Origin: Anabaena sp. PCC 7108
Lineage (GTDB): Bacteria > Cyanobacteriota > Cyanobacteriia > Cyanobacteriales > Nostocaceae
Direction: 5' to 3'
Assembly (NCBI RefSeq): GCF_000332135.1
Contig: NZ_KB235896.1
Span: 2,615,403 to 2,679,402, forward strand
Length of the DNA: 64,000 nt
Both the position numbers and the translations under genes were made by a program. How positions within the stretch are numbered: position 1 is the stretch's first letter; each line of letters starts with the position of its first letter. Shown here piece by piece: positions 53,989-62,085 of this stretch. Under the pieces are notes generated by a model that searched no databases, was not told the DNA's origin, and saw only the letters and a list, made by a program, of their open reading frames with translations.

Positions 53989-55715
53989 TGTTGCTATGCC
54001 TCAGAATTGAGAATTTTGCCCTCATTGACCAACTGGAATTGGATTTTGGCGCTGGGTTGAACGTGTTAACAGGAGAAACTGGCGCGGGAAAGTCGATTAT
54101 TTTGGATGCGATTGATGCAGTTTTAGGTGGTAAAGTTTCTAGTCGTGTAATTCGCACCGGCACGAGTCGCGCTTTGGTGGAAGGTACTTTCAGTTTAAAT
54201 CCTTTCCTAGCGGCTTGGTTGAGTGAACAGGAAATTGATTTAATTGATGATAATTCTGTAATAATTAGTCGAGAAATCAGCACGACTATAAGTAATATCC
54301 GCAGTCGTTCCCGTGTGAATGGAGTGTTAGTAAATCGGCAAATTATGGCTGGTTTGCGCGACCGCTTGGTGGAAATTACCGCCCAAGGACAAACTGTACA
54401 AGTGGGACAATCTGCTCAAGTTCGAAATTGGTTAGATTTATATGGTGGCGACTCTTTGATGCAACAACGCCAAAAAGTTGCTGTTGCTTTTATTGCTTAT
54501 CAACAAGCACACCAAACTTTAGAAAAACGCCGTACTTCCGAACGAGAACGTTTACAACAACTGGATTTACTCACCTATCAAGTGCAAGAATTGGGTGCAG
54601 CAAATCTCAGTGATGCTCAAGAAATGGAACAATTGACACAGGAAAGAGAACGCCTCAATCACGTTGTTGATTTGCAACAAATGAGTTACAAAGTTTATCA
54701 GGCTTTGTATCAAAATGAAGATGAAACTCCAACCGCTGCGGATTTATTGGGAGATAGTGAAACGATATTAAATCACATGGTAGAGTTCGATTCTCACTTA
54801 CAATCTTTGCTGGAATTGGTGCGAGATGCAGTAGCAGCAGTGATGGAAGTGGGAAGACAAATTAGTGCTTATGGGGAAGGATTAGAAGCAGATCCGCAAC
54901 GGTTAGAAGAGGTTGAGGAAAGGATTCGGGAATTAAAACAAATTTGTCGTAAATACGGACCGACTCTTACGGAAGCGATCGCTTATTATGAACGTATCCA
55001 AAAAGAATTAGCTGAACTTAATAACAGTGAATTATCAATAGAAACTTTAGAACAACAAGAACAAACTTGTTTACACCACCTCAACAAAGTCAGTCAGATA
55101 TTAACTCAACTGCGTTGTCAAACTGCGGCTAATTTAGAATCTCATTTATTAGCTGAACTTAAGCCCTTAGCAATGGAAAAGGTAAAATTTCAAGTTGAAA
55201 TTACACCAATTCCTCCTACCGCTATAGGTGTAGATAAAATTACTTTTATGTTTAGCCCTAACCCTGGTGAACCTATACAACCATTAACAGAAATTGCTTC
55301 TGGTGGGGAAATGAGCAGATTTTTACTAGCTTTAAAAGCTTGTTTTAATCAACATGATGGGGCTGATACAATGGTATTTGATGAAATTGATGTTGGTGTA
55401 TCGGGAAGAGTTGCTCAAGCTATTGCTGAGAAATTACACCAACTTAGTCAAAATCAACAGGTATTATGTGTTACTCATCAACCTTTAATTGCCGCAATGG
55501 CAGATCGACATTTTCGAGTTGATAAACAAGTAATTAATAAAAATGGTAACACTGAACAGCGTACAGTTGTCAGAGTTACCAGTTTGGATAATTTAAGTAC
55601 TCGTCGGGAAGAACTAGCACAGTTAGCAGGTGGTAAATCTGCCAATCAAGCGATCGCATTTGCCGAATCTCTGTTATTACAAGCTGCAAACCACCGTCGT
55701 CAAGAACAAAGTTAA
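53988..55715 (+). CDS. recN: DNA repair protein RecN
   Basis: A 575-residue SMC-like ATPase for double-strand-break repair. N-terminal MLLCLRIENFALIDQLEL and Walker A LTGETGAGKS (near 28-36) are followed by a long coiled coil. The signature is IASGGEMSRFLLALK, Walker B is TMVFDEIDVGVSG, and the H-loop is LCVTHQPLIAAMADRHF. Length is typical. The coiled-coil arms are Gln- and Glu-rich. Start codon ATG overlaps the stop of a small open frame. A HIP1 octamer occurs near 54976 and again near 55650. Confidence 0.95.
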   Translation: MLLCLRIENFALIDQLELDFGAGLNVLTGETGAGKSIILDAIDAVLGGKVSSRVIRTGTSRALVEGTFSLNPFLAAWLSEQEIDLIDDNSVIISREISTTISNIRSRSRVNGVLVNRQIMAGLRDRLVEITAQGQTVQVGQSAQVRNWLDLYGGDSLMQQRQKVAVAFIAYQQAHQTLEKRRTSERERLQQLDLLTYQVQELGAANLSDAQEMEQLTQERERLNHVVDLQQMSYKVYQALYQNEDETPTAADLLGDSETILNHMVEFDSHLQSLLELVRDAVAAVMEVGRQISAYGEGLEADPQRLEEVEERIRELKQICRKYGPTLTEAIAYYERIQKELAELNNSELSIETLEQQEQTCLHHLNKVSQILTQLRCQTAANLESHLLAELKPLAMEKVKFQVEITPIPPTAIGVDKITFMFSPNPGEPIQPLTEIASGGEMSRFLLALKACFNQHDGADTMVFDEIDVGVSGRVAQAIAEKLHQLSQNQQVLCVTHQPLIAAMADRHFRVDKQVINKNGNTEQRTVVRVTSLDNLSTRREELAQLAGGKSANQAIAFAESLLLQAANHRRQEQS

Positions 55716-56250
55716 GTTCTCAACCGATGGTAAATTGTGTGTATTATACATCGACCGAATTTAAATATGCGTTTTTCATACTCCTTTCCCACTAGAAGGA
55801 TACGGATTAAATGAACCGCGAAGACGCGAAGGACGCGAAGAAAGAAGGAAGAAGGAAGAAGATAAGTAATCTTCACTGGGAAGGGAGTAACCCTTGTAGA
55901 GACTTTGCATACAAAGTCTCTACATCCTTTTTCACTCCTATGTCTATTGCGTAAGTCCTAAAAATGGTGACGAAAGCTGATAGCTAATAACTAGCCAATG
56001 AATACTTACTCAACAATTGCAAAGATATTTGACAAATATTCACTCTCATTATGACTCTTCTTAGAATAAAGATAATCAGAGAAATTCTGAAGTTAAGTAT
56101 CTCTCAACATCGTTTACAACTTTACTACTTATCGTTAGATTCCACTCCAAAAAACCAACACTAACAAAAGAAAAAATTTCCTGTTTTCAACAAGTTTTCA
56201 ACATTTTGTATCAATTTTAATCATCATCTTCAAAAAATGAGGTGTAGACA
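55716..56250. other. Gene-free stretch upstream of the psbA-type gene
   Basis: It holds a CGCGAAGACGCGAAGG-type low-complexity repeat and GAAGGAAGAA tract (55815-55862) and the hairpin at 55895-55924. The AT-rich leader of the D1-type gene ends with the RBS GAGGTG 6 bases before the ATG. The psbA promoter should lie in the last 200 bases, but I could not fix -35/-10 elements. Confidence 0.5.
55895..55924. repeat. Hairpin repeat
   Basis: TGTAGAGACTTTG and CAAAGTCTCTACA, a 13-bp perfect stem with a CATA loop. It has the same outer arms as the palindrome at 25536-25563. Confidence 0.8.
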
Positions 56251-57333
56251 ATGACTATCATTGCTCCACGTCGAGAAGAATTCGATTTCTTTGAACTATG
56301 GGATCGCTTTTGTGCTTGGGTGACTAGCACAGAAAATCGTCTCTATATTGGCTGGTTTGGCGTTTTAATGATTCCCACCTTGTTAGCTGCCACCACTTGT
56401 TTTGTAATTGCTTTTATCGCTGCACCGGCAGTAGATATGGAAGGTATTAGAGAGCCAATTCGAGGTTCTCTAATGGATGGGAACAATATAATTACAGCCG
56501 CAGTAGTGCCAACTTCTGCTGCAATTGGTCTTCACTTTTACCCAATTTGGGAAGCTGCTTCATTAGATGAATGGCTTTATAATGGTGGTCCATATCAACT
56601 CATTGTCCTGCATTTTCTGATTGGAATTTGGTGCTATTTAGGGCAATTATGGGAGTTAAGTTATCGTTTGGGTATGCGTCCGTGGATTTCCATTGCTTAT
56701 TCTGCACCAGTCATAGCAGCCACATCAGTATTGCTAGTTTACCCAATTGGTCAAGGTAGCTTTGCTGACGGTTTACCCCTTGGTATAGCAGGTACATTTC
56801 ACTTTATGTTGGCATTCCAAGGAGACCATAATATTTTGATGCACCCCTTCCATATGTTGGGAGTTGCGGGAGTATTTGGTGGTGCATTATTGAGTTCCTT
56901 ACATGGTTCTTTGGTAACATCTACTTTACTGCGAAAAACTGACGAAAATGAATCTCCCAATGCTGGATATAAGTTAGGTCAGCGTCATGTAACCTATGCC
57001 TATTTAGCAGGACATTATGGTTATCTTGGTCGCTTGTTAATTCCTCCTTTTGCAAGTCGAAATCACCGCGCATTTCATTTTTTGCAAGCTGCATTACCAA
57101 CAATTGGTATTTGGTTTGCCGCAGCCGGGGTAGTGAGTATGTCCTTTAATTTGAATGGTTTTAACTTCAATCATTCAATTTTAGATAGCCAAGGTGCAGT
57201 CATTAGAACCGATGCGGATATGCTCAATCGAGCTAATTTGGGTATTCAAGCCATGCACGCTCCTAATGTCCATATTTTCCCAATAGTTATGTTTAGCGGC
57301 GACGCAATTCCTGTGAATTTAGTGATGTTGTAG
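56251..57333 (+). CDS. psbA: Divergent photosystem II D1 protein (rogue/sentinel type)
   Basis: 360 residues, clearly D1, but divergent. In canonical numbering it keeps Tyr161, His118, His198, His190, His215, His272, Ser264, Asp170, His332 and His337. It changes Mn-cluster or nearby residues: Asp61 to Glu, Glu189 to Asp, Glu333 to Ala and Asp342 to Val. The C-terminus ends in NLVML without the Ala344 processing site. Charge-separation and plastoquinone sites are thus retained while water oxidation should be lost. This is the rogue or sentinel D1 pattern reported in diazotrophic cyanobacteria, which is thought to disable PSII O2 evolution. It is not the chlorophyll f synthase, because positions 129-131 read QLW and not a QD pair. 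RBS GAGGTG precedes the ATG. Confidence 0.88.
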   Translation: MTIIAPRREEFDFFELWDRFCAWVTSTENRLYIGWFGVLMIPTLLAATTCFVIAFIAAPAVDMEGIREPIRGSLMDGNNIITAAVVPTSAAIGLHFYPIWEAASLDEWLYNGGPYQLIVLHFLIGIWCYLGQLWELSYRLGMRPWISIAYSAPVIAATSVLLVYPIGQGSFADGLPLGIAGTFHFMLAFQGDHNILMHPFHMLGVAGVFGGALLSSLHGSLVTSTLLRKTDENESPNAGYKLGQRHVTYAYLAGHYGYLGRLLIPPFASRNHRAFHFLQAALPTIGIWFAAAGVVSMSFNLNGFNFNHSILDSQGAVIRTDADMLNRANLGIQAMHAPNVHIFPIVMFSGDAIPVNLVML

Positions 57334-57342
57334 ATATTTGAG

Positions 57343-57369
57343 GGTGGGTTAGTTAGCGATTAACCCACC
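57343..57369 (+). terminator. Terminator after the D1-type gene
   Basis: GGTGGGTTA (57343-57351) and TAACCCACC (57361-57369) form a 9-bp perfect stem with a 9-base loop, followed by an AT-rich tract with TTTTT. It lies 10 bases after the stop. Confidence 0.7.
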
Positions 57370-57417
57370 ATATAATTTTTCACAGTTTGATATTGTTTTT
57401 TAGCATTGATTGAGAAT

Positions 57418-58773
57418 TTAAATCTCAACTAACACCGACAAAAGTTGTTCAATTTCTTCGACACTATTATAGTGTGCTAATCCAATTCGTAGTAAACCAC
57501 CAGTTGTTTCTACACCTAACTTTTCTGTGAGTTCAATAGCATAGAAATTACCGTGCCAACAGAAGATTCCTTTCTCTGCTAAAATCTTAGCTACATCTGC
57601 CGGTGTTTTTCCCTCAATCCGAATCGAAACAGTTGGTGTTCTCCAGATAAATTGACGAGGTTCAGTAATACCATAAACCCTTAAACCCGGAATTTCTAAC
57701 AATCCAGAAATCAGCTTTTTACTTAATTCTCTTTCATATTGCTGAATGGCAGACATTGCAGCTAACAAAGCCGCACGACGACTGTGATAAGCTGATGCTA
57801 GTTCATAGTTAGGTTGTCCAGGTTCTGTGAGAAAGCGAGGACAATGAAATGTAGTTAAACCTTCTTTATCAGCTTCCATTAAAGACGAAAGCAATTCATT
57901 ATCTAAAGTTGGAGAAACATGACAACCTAATTTTGCTAAATAATTAATTGTTGCTACCAATCCTGCCAAACCTTCATGATTTAAAGTTCCTGTTTCCCAA
58001 CGAGATGGAACTTCATCAGATGCAGGTTTTACTTTATAAGGAGAAAACCGCGCTAAATGTTCTCTTTTTCCGTAGAGAATCCCAACATGAGGAGAGAAAA
58101 ATTTGTAAGCAGAACAAGCGAGAAAATCACAGTTTAAATGATGAACATTAATCGGTGCATGAGGTGCATAATGAACAGCATCAACAAAAACTAAAGCACC
58201 AACAGCATGAGCTATATTGACAATTTTAGCAATATCATTAATAGTCCCCACTGCATTAGAAGCATAACTTACCGCTACTAACTTGGTGCGGGAATTAATT
58301 TTCTGTTGCAAATCATTCATGTCGAGAGTGCAGTCTTCAACATTGATATCCACAGTGCGGATAATGACACCCTTTTCTTCCAAAGCATACCAAGGAGAAA
58401 CATTAGCCGCATGATCAAGACAAGTCACAATAATCTCATCACCTGCTTGTAATTCTCTACCAATAGCGCGACTGACAGCAAAAGTGAGAGTAGTCATATT
58501 TGCGCCAAATACGACTTCATCATAATCGCATCCTAAAAAATCTGCGATCGCAGCCCGTGCAGAATTAATCACCGCATCCGTTCGCACACTGGTAGCAAAA
58601 TAACCGTGAGCATTAGCATTAGAACGTACTAGATAATCACTCATCGCATCCAGCACCGCACCTGGTATTTGAGTTCCACCAGGACCATCAAAAAAAATCG
58701 CTGGGTATCCATTAATAGTTTGTGTTAATGCTGGAAATTGAGAACGAATCCATTTTAAATCAAGAGATTCCAT
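57418..58773 (-). CDS. Cysteine-desulfurase-like PLP enzyme (class V aminotransferase fold)
   Basis: A 451-residue PLP enzyme. The N-terminus WIRSQFPALTQTINGYPAIF and FFDGPGGTQIPGAVLDAMSD match the cysteine-desulfurase-like VC1184 type. FVDAVHYAPHAPINV holds the PLP Asp, and CSAYKFFSPHVGILYGK holds the Schiff-base Lys (near 229). The SufS/NifS active-site Cys loop is not obvious, so a role other than Fe-S assembly is possible. AAGGAAA precedes the ATG. It lies upstream, on the same strand, of nothing related. A HIP1 octamer is near 58545. Confidence 0.88.
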   Translation of the reverse strand: MESLDLKWIRSQFPALTQTINGYPAIFFDGPGGTQIPGAVLDAMSDYLVRSNANAHGYFATSVRTDAVINSARAAIADFLGCDYDEVVFGANMTTLTFAVSRAIGRELQAGDEIIVTCLDHAANVSPWYALEEKGVIIRTVDINVEDCTLDMNDLQQKINSRTKLVAVSYASNAVGTINDIAKIVNIAHAVGALVFVDAVHYAPHAPINVHHLNCDFLACSAYKFFSPHVGILYGKREHLARFSPYKVKPASDEVPSRWETGTLNHEGLAGLVATINYLAKLGCHVSPTLDNELLSSLMEADKEGLTTFHCPRFLTEPGQPNYELASAYHSRRAALLAAMSAIQQYERELSKKLISGLLEIPGLRVYGITEPRQFIWRTPTVSIRIEGKTPADVAKILAEKGIFCWHGNFYAIELTEKLGVETTGGLLRIGLAHYNSVEEIEQLLSVLVEI

Positions 58774-58887
58774 AAATAAATTTCCTTATTTTTTAATAAC
58801 TAAAGAGAGCAAAAATAAATTATATCTCCATCTCAAAAATAACCTCCTCCGTGTCCCTCTGCGCTTAACTCTGCGTTCCTCTGTCTT

Positions 58888-58930
58888 GAAAAGTTTCCTA
58901 CGCCGGGAACCCGGCTTCGAGGAACTTTTC
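58888..58930. repeat. Nested hairpin
   Basis: Outer arms GAAAAGTTTCCT and AGGAACTTTTC (one bulge) enclose inner arms GCCGGG and CCCGGC. It lies just beyond the stop of the Ap4A phosphorylase gene on the minus strand and may end its transcript. CTCTGCG-type repeats lie directly left (58850-58882). Confidence 0.65.
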
Positions 58931-58936
58931 GCTGCG

Positions 58937-59818
58937 TTAAAAATCCACTACAGCCACATTCCTCAAAATATTCATCGGACCTATATCTTTAAGCAGTTGC
59001 AATTGTTCAGCATTCCGCACCAACAAAGCACCAGCAAACCCCAAAGAATTCACAGAAATTGACTCAAATTCATCCTGAGATCGCGGTACAATTAACATCC
59101 ATTCCCGCGTAGCTAAAAGATTATATGCCATAGATTGTATATTATTAATAGCTTCAATACCCACTATCCGCAGTAAATCTTGATATTTTTTTAAAGTTAC
59201 CTCAGCACCTGCATGGATATCTAGAGTTGTAAAAGAGTGTAAAAAAGGAAATCCGGATATAGTTGCAACAGAATCTTGAAATTTAGCTGCTTTTAAAAGT
59301 GGTGTAATAGGAATATCTTGCCCAGAAAAAGGGACAACTTGTAAATGTTTATGTCTCTGACTAGCACCAGCCAGTTTACCACCGTTATAAAACACTAAAC
59401 CATCAAAGTCAGCAAGAATTGCCCACATCGCGGCAAAATCTTCTAAAGTTAGTAAGCTTTCCTGTTCTTCAAACGCACGGGTAATAATCAACAAGTGATA
59501 ATCTACGACATTGAATTTATTTAAAATGCAAACGCGAGTATCAGAAATATCCGCCACAAATAAATCTTCTTCATAAGGTAAGAAAGGATTAAACTCTTTA
59601 CCAGTTGATATGGTTTGTTTTTCTTGTTTTTCCTTAGCTGCTTTTTTAAGGTTTAGGTTAGATAAAATTCTGACTAAAAATTTAATTCCATCTTCTTCAA
59701 TAAATTCAAACTCTGTCGGGATAGATTTTAGCGCCCCACGTTTTAAAGCTTGTTCTGTGGTTTGTTTAACTTTTGTCCATAGTGTGCCTGGTTCTAATAG
59801 GATTTTTTCTGGTTTCAT
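58937..59818 (-). CDS. ATP adenylyltransferase (Ap4A phosphorylase)
   Basis: A 293-residue HIT-superfamily enzyme that splits diadenosine tetraphosphate to ATP and ADP. NPFLPYEEDLFVADISD and FNVVDYHLLIITRAFEEQES form the N-terminal half. FYNGGKLAGASQRHKHLQVV holds the HxHxQ catalytic motif (HKHLQ). REWMLIVPRSQDEFESISVN and SLGFAGALLVRN complete the ATP_transf C-terminal domain. Length is typical. It stands alone. Confidence 0.93.
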   Translation of the reverse strand: MKPEKILLEPGTLWTKVKQTTEQALKRGALKSIPTEFEFIEEDGIKFLVRILSNLNLKKAAKEKQEKQTISTGKEFNPFLPYEEDLFVADISDTRVCILNKFNVVDYHLLIITRAFEEQESLLTLEDFAAMWAILADFDGLVFYNGGKLAGASQRHKHLQVVPFSGQDIPITPLLKAAKFQDSVATISGFPFLHSFTTLDIHAGAEVTLKKYQDLLRIVGIEAINNIQSMAYNLLATREWMLIVPRSQDEFESISVNSLGFAGALLVRNAEQLQLLKDIGPMNILRNVAVVDF

Positions 59819-60767
59819 TTGTTTTTAGATATTATGAATTTTCAAGACGTAAGTTTTTAATAATTGCCATGACAATTAGTGCAATTACCAAAAGAGACAT
59901 TACTCATTAAAGAATTATCCTCTTGTTTGGGAGCAATTGCAACTAGTAAACAACCGATTAAGCCCCTATGGGTATACTTCAATATGAAATACAGCTAAAT
60001 GAGCGATTAATACTATTTTAAATAAAAAATTACAGTGTATATCTCCTTAGTAATACTCTTCGTTATATGAGTAAGAATAGTATAAGAGGGTATTTGAAAA
60101 ATCTCAATTCATTATAAGTAGTCGTGCAAAATAAATTTTATAGTTAGGAGAGGGAACAGGGAACAGGGAACAGGGAACAGGGAACAGGTAAGGAATACAG
60201 ACATTCTTGTTTTCAATCAATATGTACAATTAATTTTGCTTGGGTACTTAAACCTGGCAACTAGTACAGTACGGCGTAAGTAAGATAACCATTAAAAAAT
60301 CTCTGAAAAGCTTATACAATCTGCTTTTTTAATTTTTAATTTTTAATTTTTAATTCCGCCCTGCGGTACTAGAAGTCGCGTTCGTCGGTTTGAGACTCTT
60401 GATTTTTCATTACTCTATGCAGGTAGTGAAACCATTACTGTAGGCTGGTTTCCCACCGTAGGAAACTGGCGAACCCGAAAGGACTTTGCTTATGTAGTAG
60501 TGTTCGCCATTGGCATAGCGTAGCCATATTATATTTGCCCAACACTTTTCAAATATCCTCTAAGATATCTTTAAATAAATGGTTGTAAATTTCACCTATA
60601 CTGAGTCCATTCACATAAAAAAGTTGGATACTAACTTGTTTAACTTTAGATGGATCAGTAAAAGCAACTTTTATAAACTTTAAAGCTAAAAAATATTAGA
60701 AATAGTAACATCCAACTTTTTAATCTCTTTCTTTAATTACATTTTATGAATGCTTTATTAGGAAAAT
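59819..60767. other. Long gene-free stretch with repeats
   Basis: 949 bases without a convincing gene. They hold five copies of the GGGAACA heptamer (60151-60188), a TTTTTAA heptamer run (60325-60356), and a GAAACTGGCGAACCCGAAAGG segment with further dispersed-repeat look-alikes (60360-60535). The last 200 bases before the binding-protein gene are AT-rich and likely hold its promoter. Confidence 0.55.
60151..60188 (+). repeat. GGGAACA heptamer tandem repeat
   Basis: About five head-to-tail copies of AGGGAAC. The reverse-complement form TGTTCCC occurs three times at 21784-21805. Confidence 0.85.
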
Positions 60768-62066
60768 ATGTTCCAGCAAATTACAATAGATAAATCACAT
60801 TTAGTCAAATTAAATCTTCAAAAATGTATTTTATTACTATTATATTTTATATTAGGAATAATGTTATTTTATTTAGCTCATTCCCAGATCAAAGCTTCTA
60901 ACCAACCTATAAAAGTTGGTATTCTCCATTCTCTTAGTGGCACAATGGCAATTAGTGAAAAATCCGTTGTTGATGCTACCTTCTTGGCAATTGAAGAAAT
61001 CAACAACAAAAATGGAATTCTTGGTAGAAAAATTCAGCCAATTATAGTTGATGGTAAATCAGATGATCATACATTTGCTCAAGAAGCCGAAAAATTAATT
61101 ACTCAAGAAAAAGTTGTCACTATCTTTGGTTGCTGGACTTCTTCTAGTCGAAAAACTGTTAAGCCTATATTTGAAAAATATAATCATCTACTAATTTATC
61201 CAGTACAGTATGAGGGTTTAGAGGAGTCACCGAATATAGTTTACACAGGTGCTGCACCCAATCAACAAATTATTCCTGCCGTCAAATGGTCTTTTGATAA
61301 TTTAGGTAAACGGTTTTTTCTAGTAGGTTCAGATTATATTTTTCCGCGCACAGCCAACGCTATTATCAAAGACCAAGTCACAGCATTAGGAGGAAAAATT
61401 TTAGGGGAAGAATATATAATTTTGGGTAGCAATAATGTGGAAATAGCAGTGCAAAGAATTTTGAAAACCCAGCCAGATGTGATCTTAAACACAATCAATG
61501 GTGATAGTAATATTGCCTTTTTTAAAGCTTTAAGAAAATCTGGAATTACTTCCGATAAAATTCCTACTATTTCTTTTAGTATTGCTGAAGAGGAATTAAA
61601 TTATTTGCCGAGAGAATATGTCGTAAGTGATTATGCAGTCTGGAATTATTTTCAGAGTATTAATGATAACATTAATAATAACTTTATTCAAAATTTTAAA
61701 ACTAAATATGGTAAATATAGAGTTACATCCGATCCCATTGAAGCAGGCTATTTTGGAGTTTATTTATGGGCGCAGGCTGTTACAGATGCAGGTAAAGACG
61801 AAGTAAATCTTATTAAAGAACATATTAAAGATCAAAGTTTTAAAGCACCGGAAGGTATTGTATATATAGATTCAGAGAATCAACATACCTGGAAAACCGT
61901 CAGAGTTGGTAAAATAAAAGCAGATGGACAATTTAAAATTGTGTGGAACTCAGATAAGCCAATTCGTCCTTTACCCTATCCTCTTTCCCGTTCCAAAGCA
62001 GATTGGGAGATGTTTGTAAATTCTCTCTATAAGACTTGGAATAACAACTGGGCTAATCCCAATTAA
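60768..62066 (+). CDS. Urea/short-chain-amide-type periplasmic binding protein
   Basis: 432 residues. A membrane-anchor-like segment (LLLLYFILGIMLFYLAHS) is followed by the type I binding-protein fold: KVGILHSLSGTMAISEKSVV, FGCWTSSSRKTVKPIFEKYN, LLIYPVQYEGLEESPNIVYT and GAAPNQQIIPAVKW. The GCWTSxSRK and YPVQYEG elements match the urea-binding UrtA group and its AmiC relative. AGGA lies 4 bases before the ATG. No urtBCDE genes follow; instead a histidine kinase begins 20 bases downstream, so it is probably the ligand-binding partner of that sensor. The ligand is inferred from similarity. Confidence 0.88.
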   Translation: MFQQITIDKSHLVKLNLQKCILLLLYFILGIMLFYLAHSQIKASNQPIKVGILHSLSGTMAISEKSVVDATFLAIEEINNKNGILGRKIQPIIVDGKSDDHTFAQEAEKLITQEKVVTIFGCWTSSSRKTVKPIFEKYNHLLIYPVQYEGLEESPNIVYTGAAPNQQIIPAVKWSFDNLGKRFFLVGSDYIFPRTANAIIKDQVTALGGKILGEEYIILGSNNVEIAVQRILKTQPDVILNTINGDSNIAFFKALRKSGITSDKIPTISFSIAEEELNYLPREYVVSDYAVWNYFQSINDNINNNFIQNFKTKYGKYRVTSDPIEAGYFGVYLWAQAVTDAGKDEVNLIKEHIKDQSFKAPEGIVYIDSENQHTWKTVRVGKIKADGQFKIVWNSDKPIRPLPYPLSRSKADWEMFVNSLYKTWNNNWANPN

Positions 62067-62085
62067 AAACACCTGAACCAAGGAG

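Noticed and set aside
56251-57333. Chlorophyll f synthase (ChlF, super-rogue D1)
   Set aside because: The QD pair at positions 130-131 is absent (129-131 read QLW) and no far-red gene cluster is nearby.
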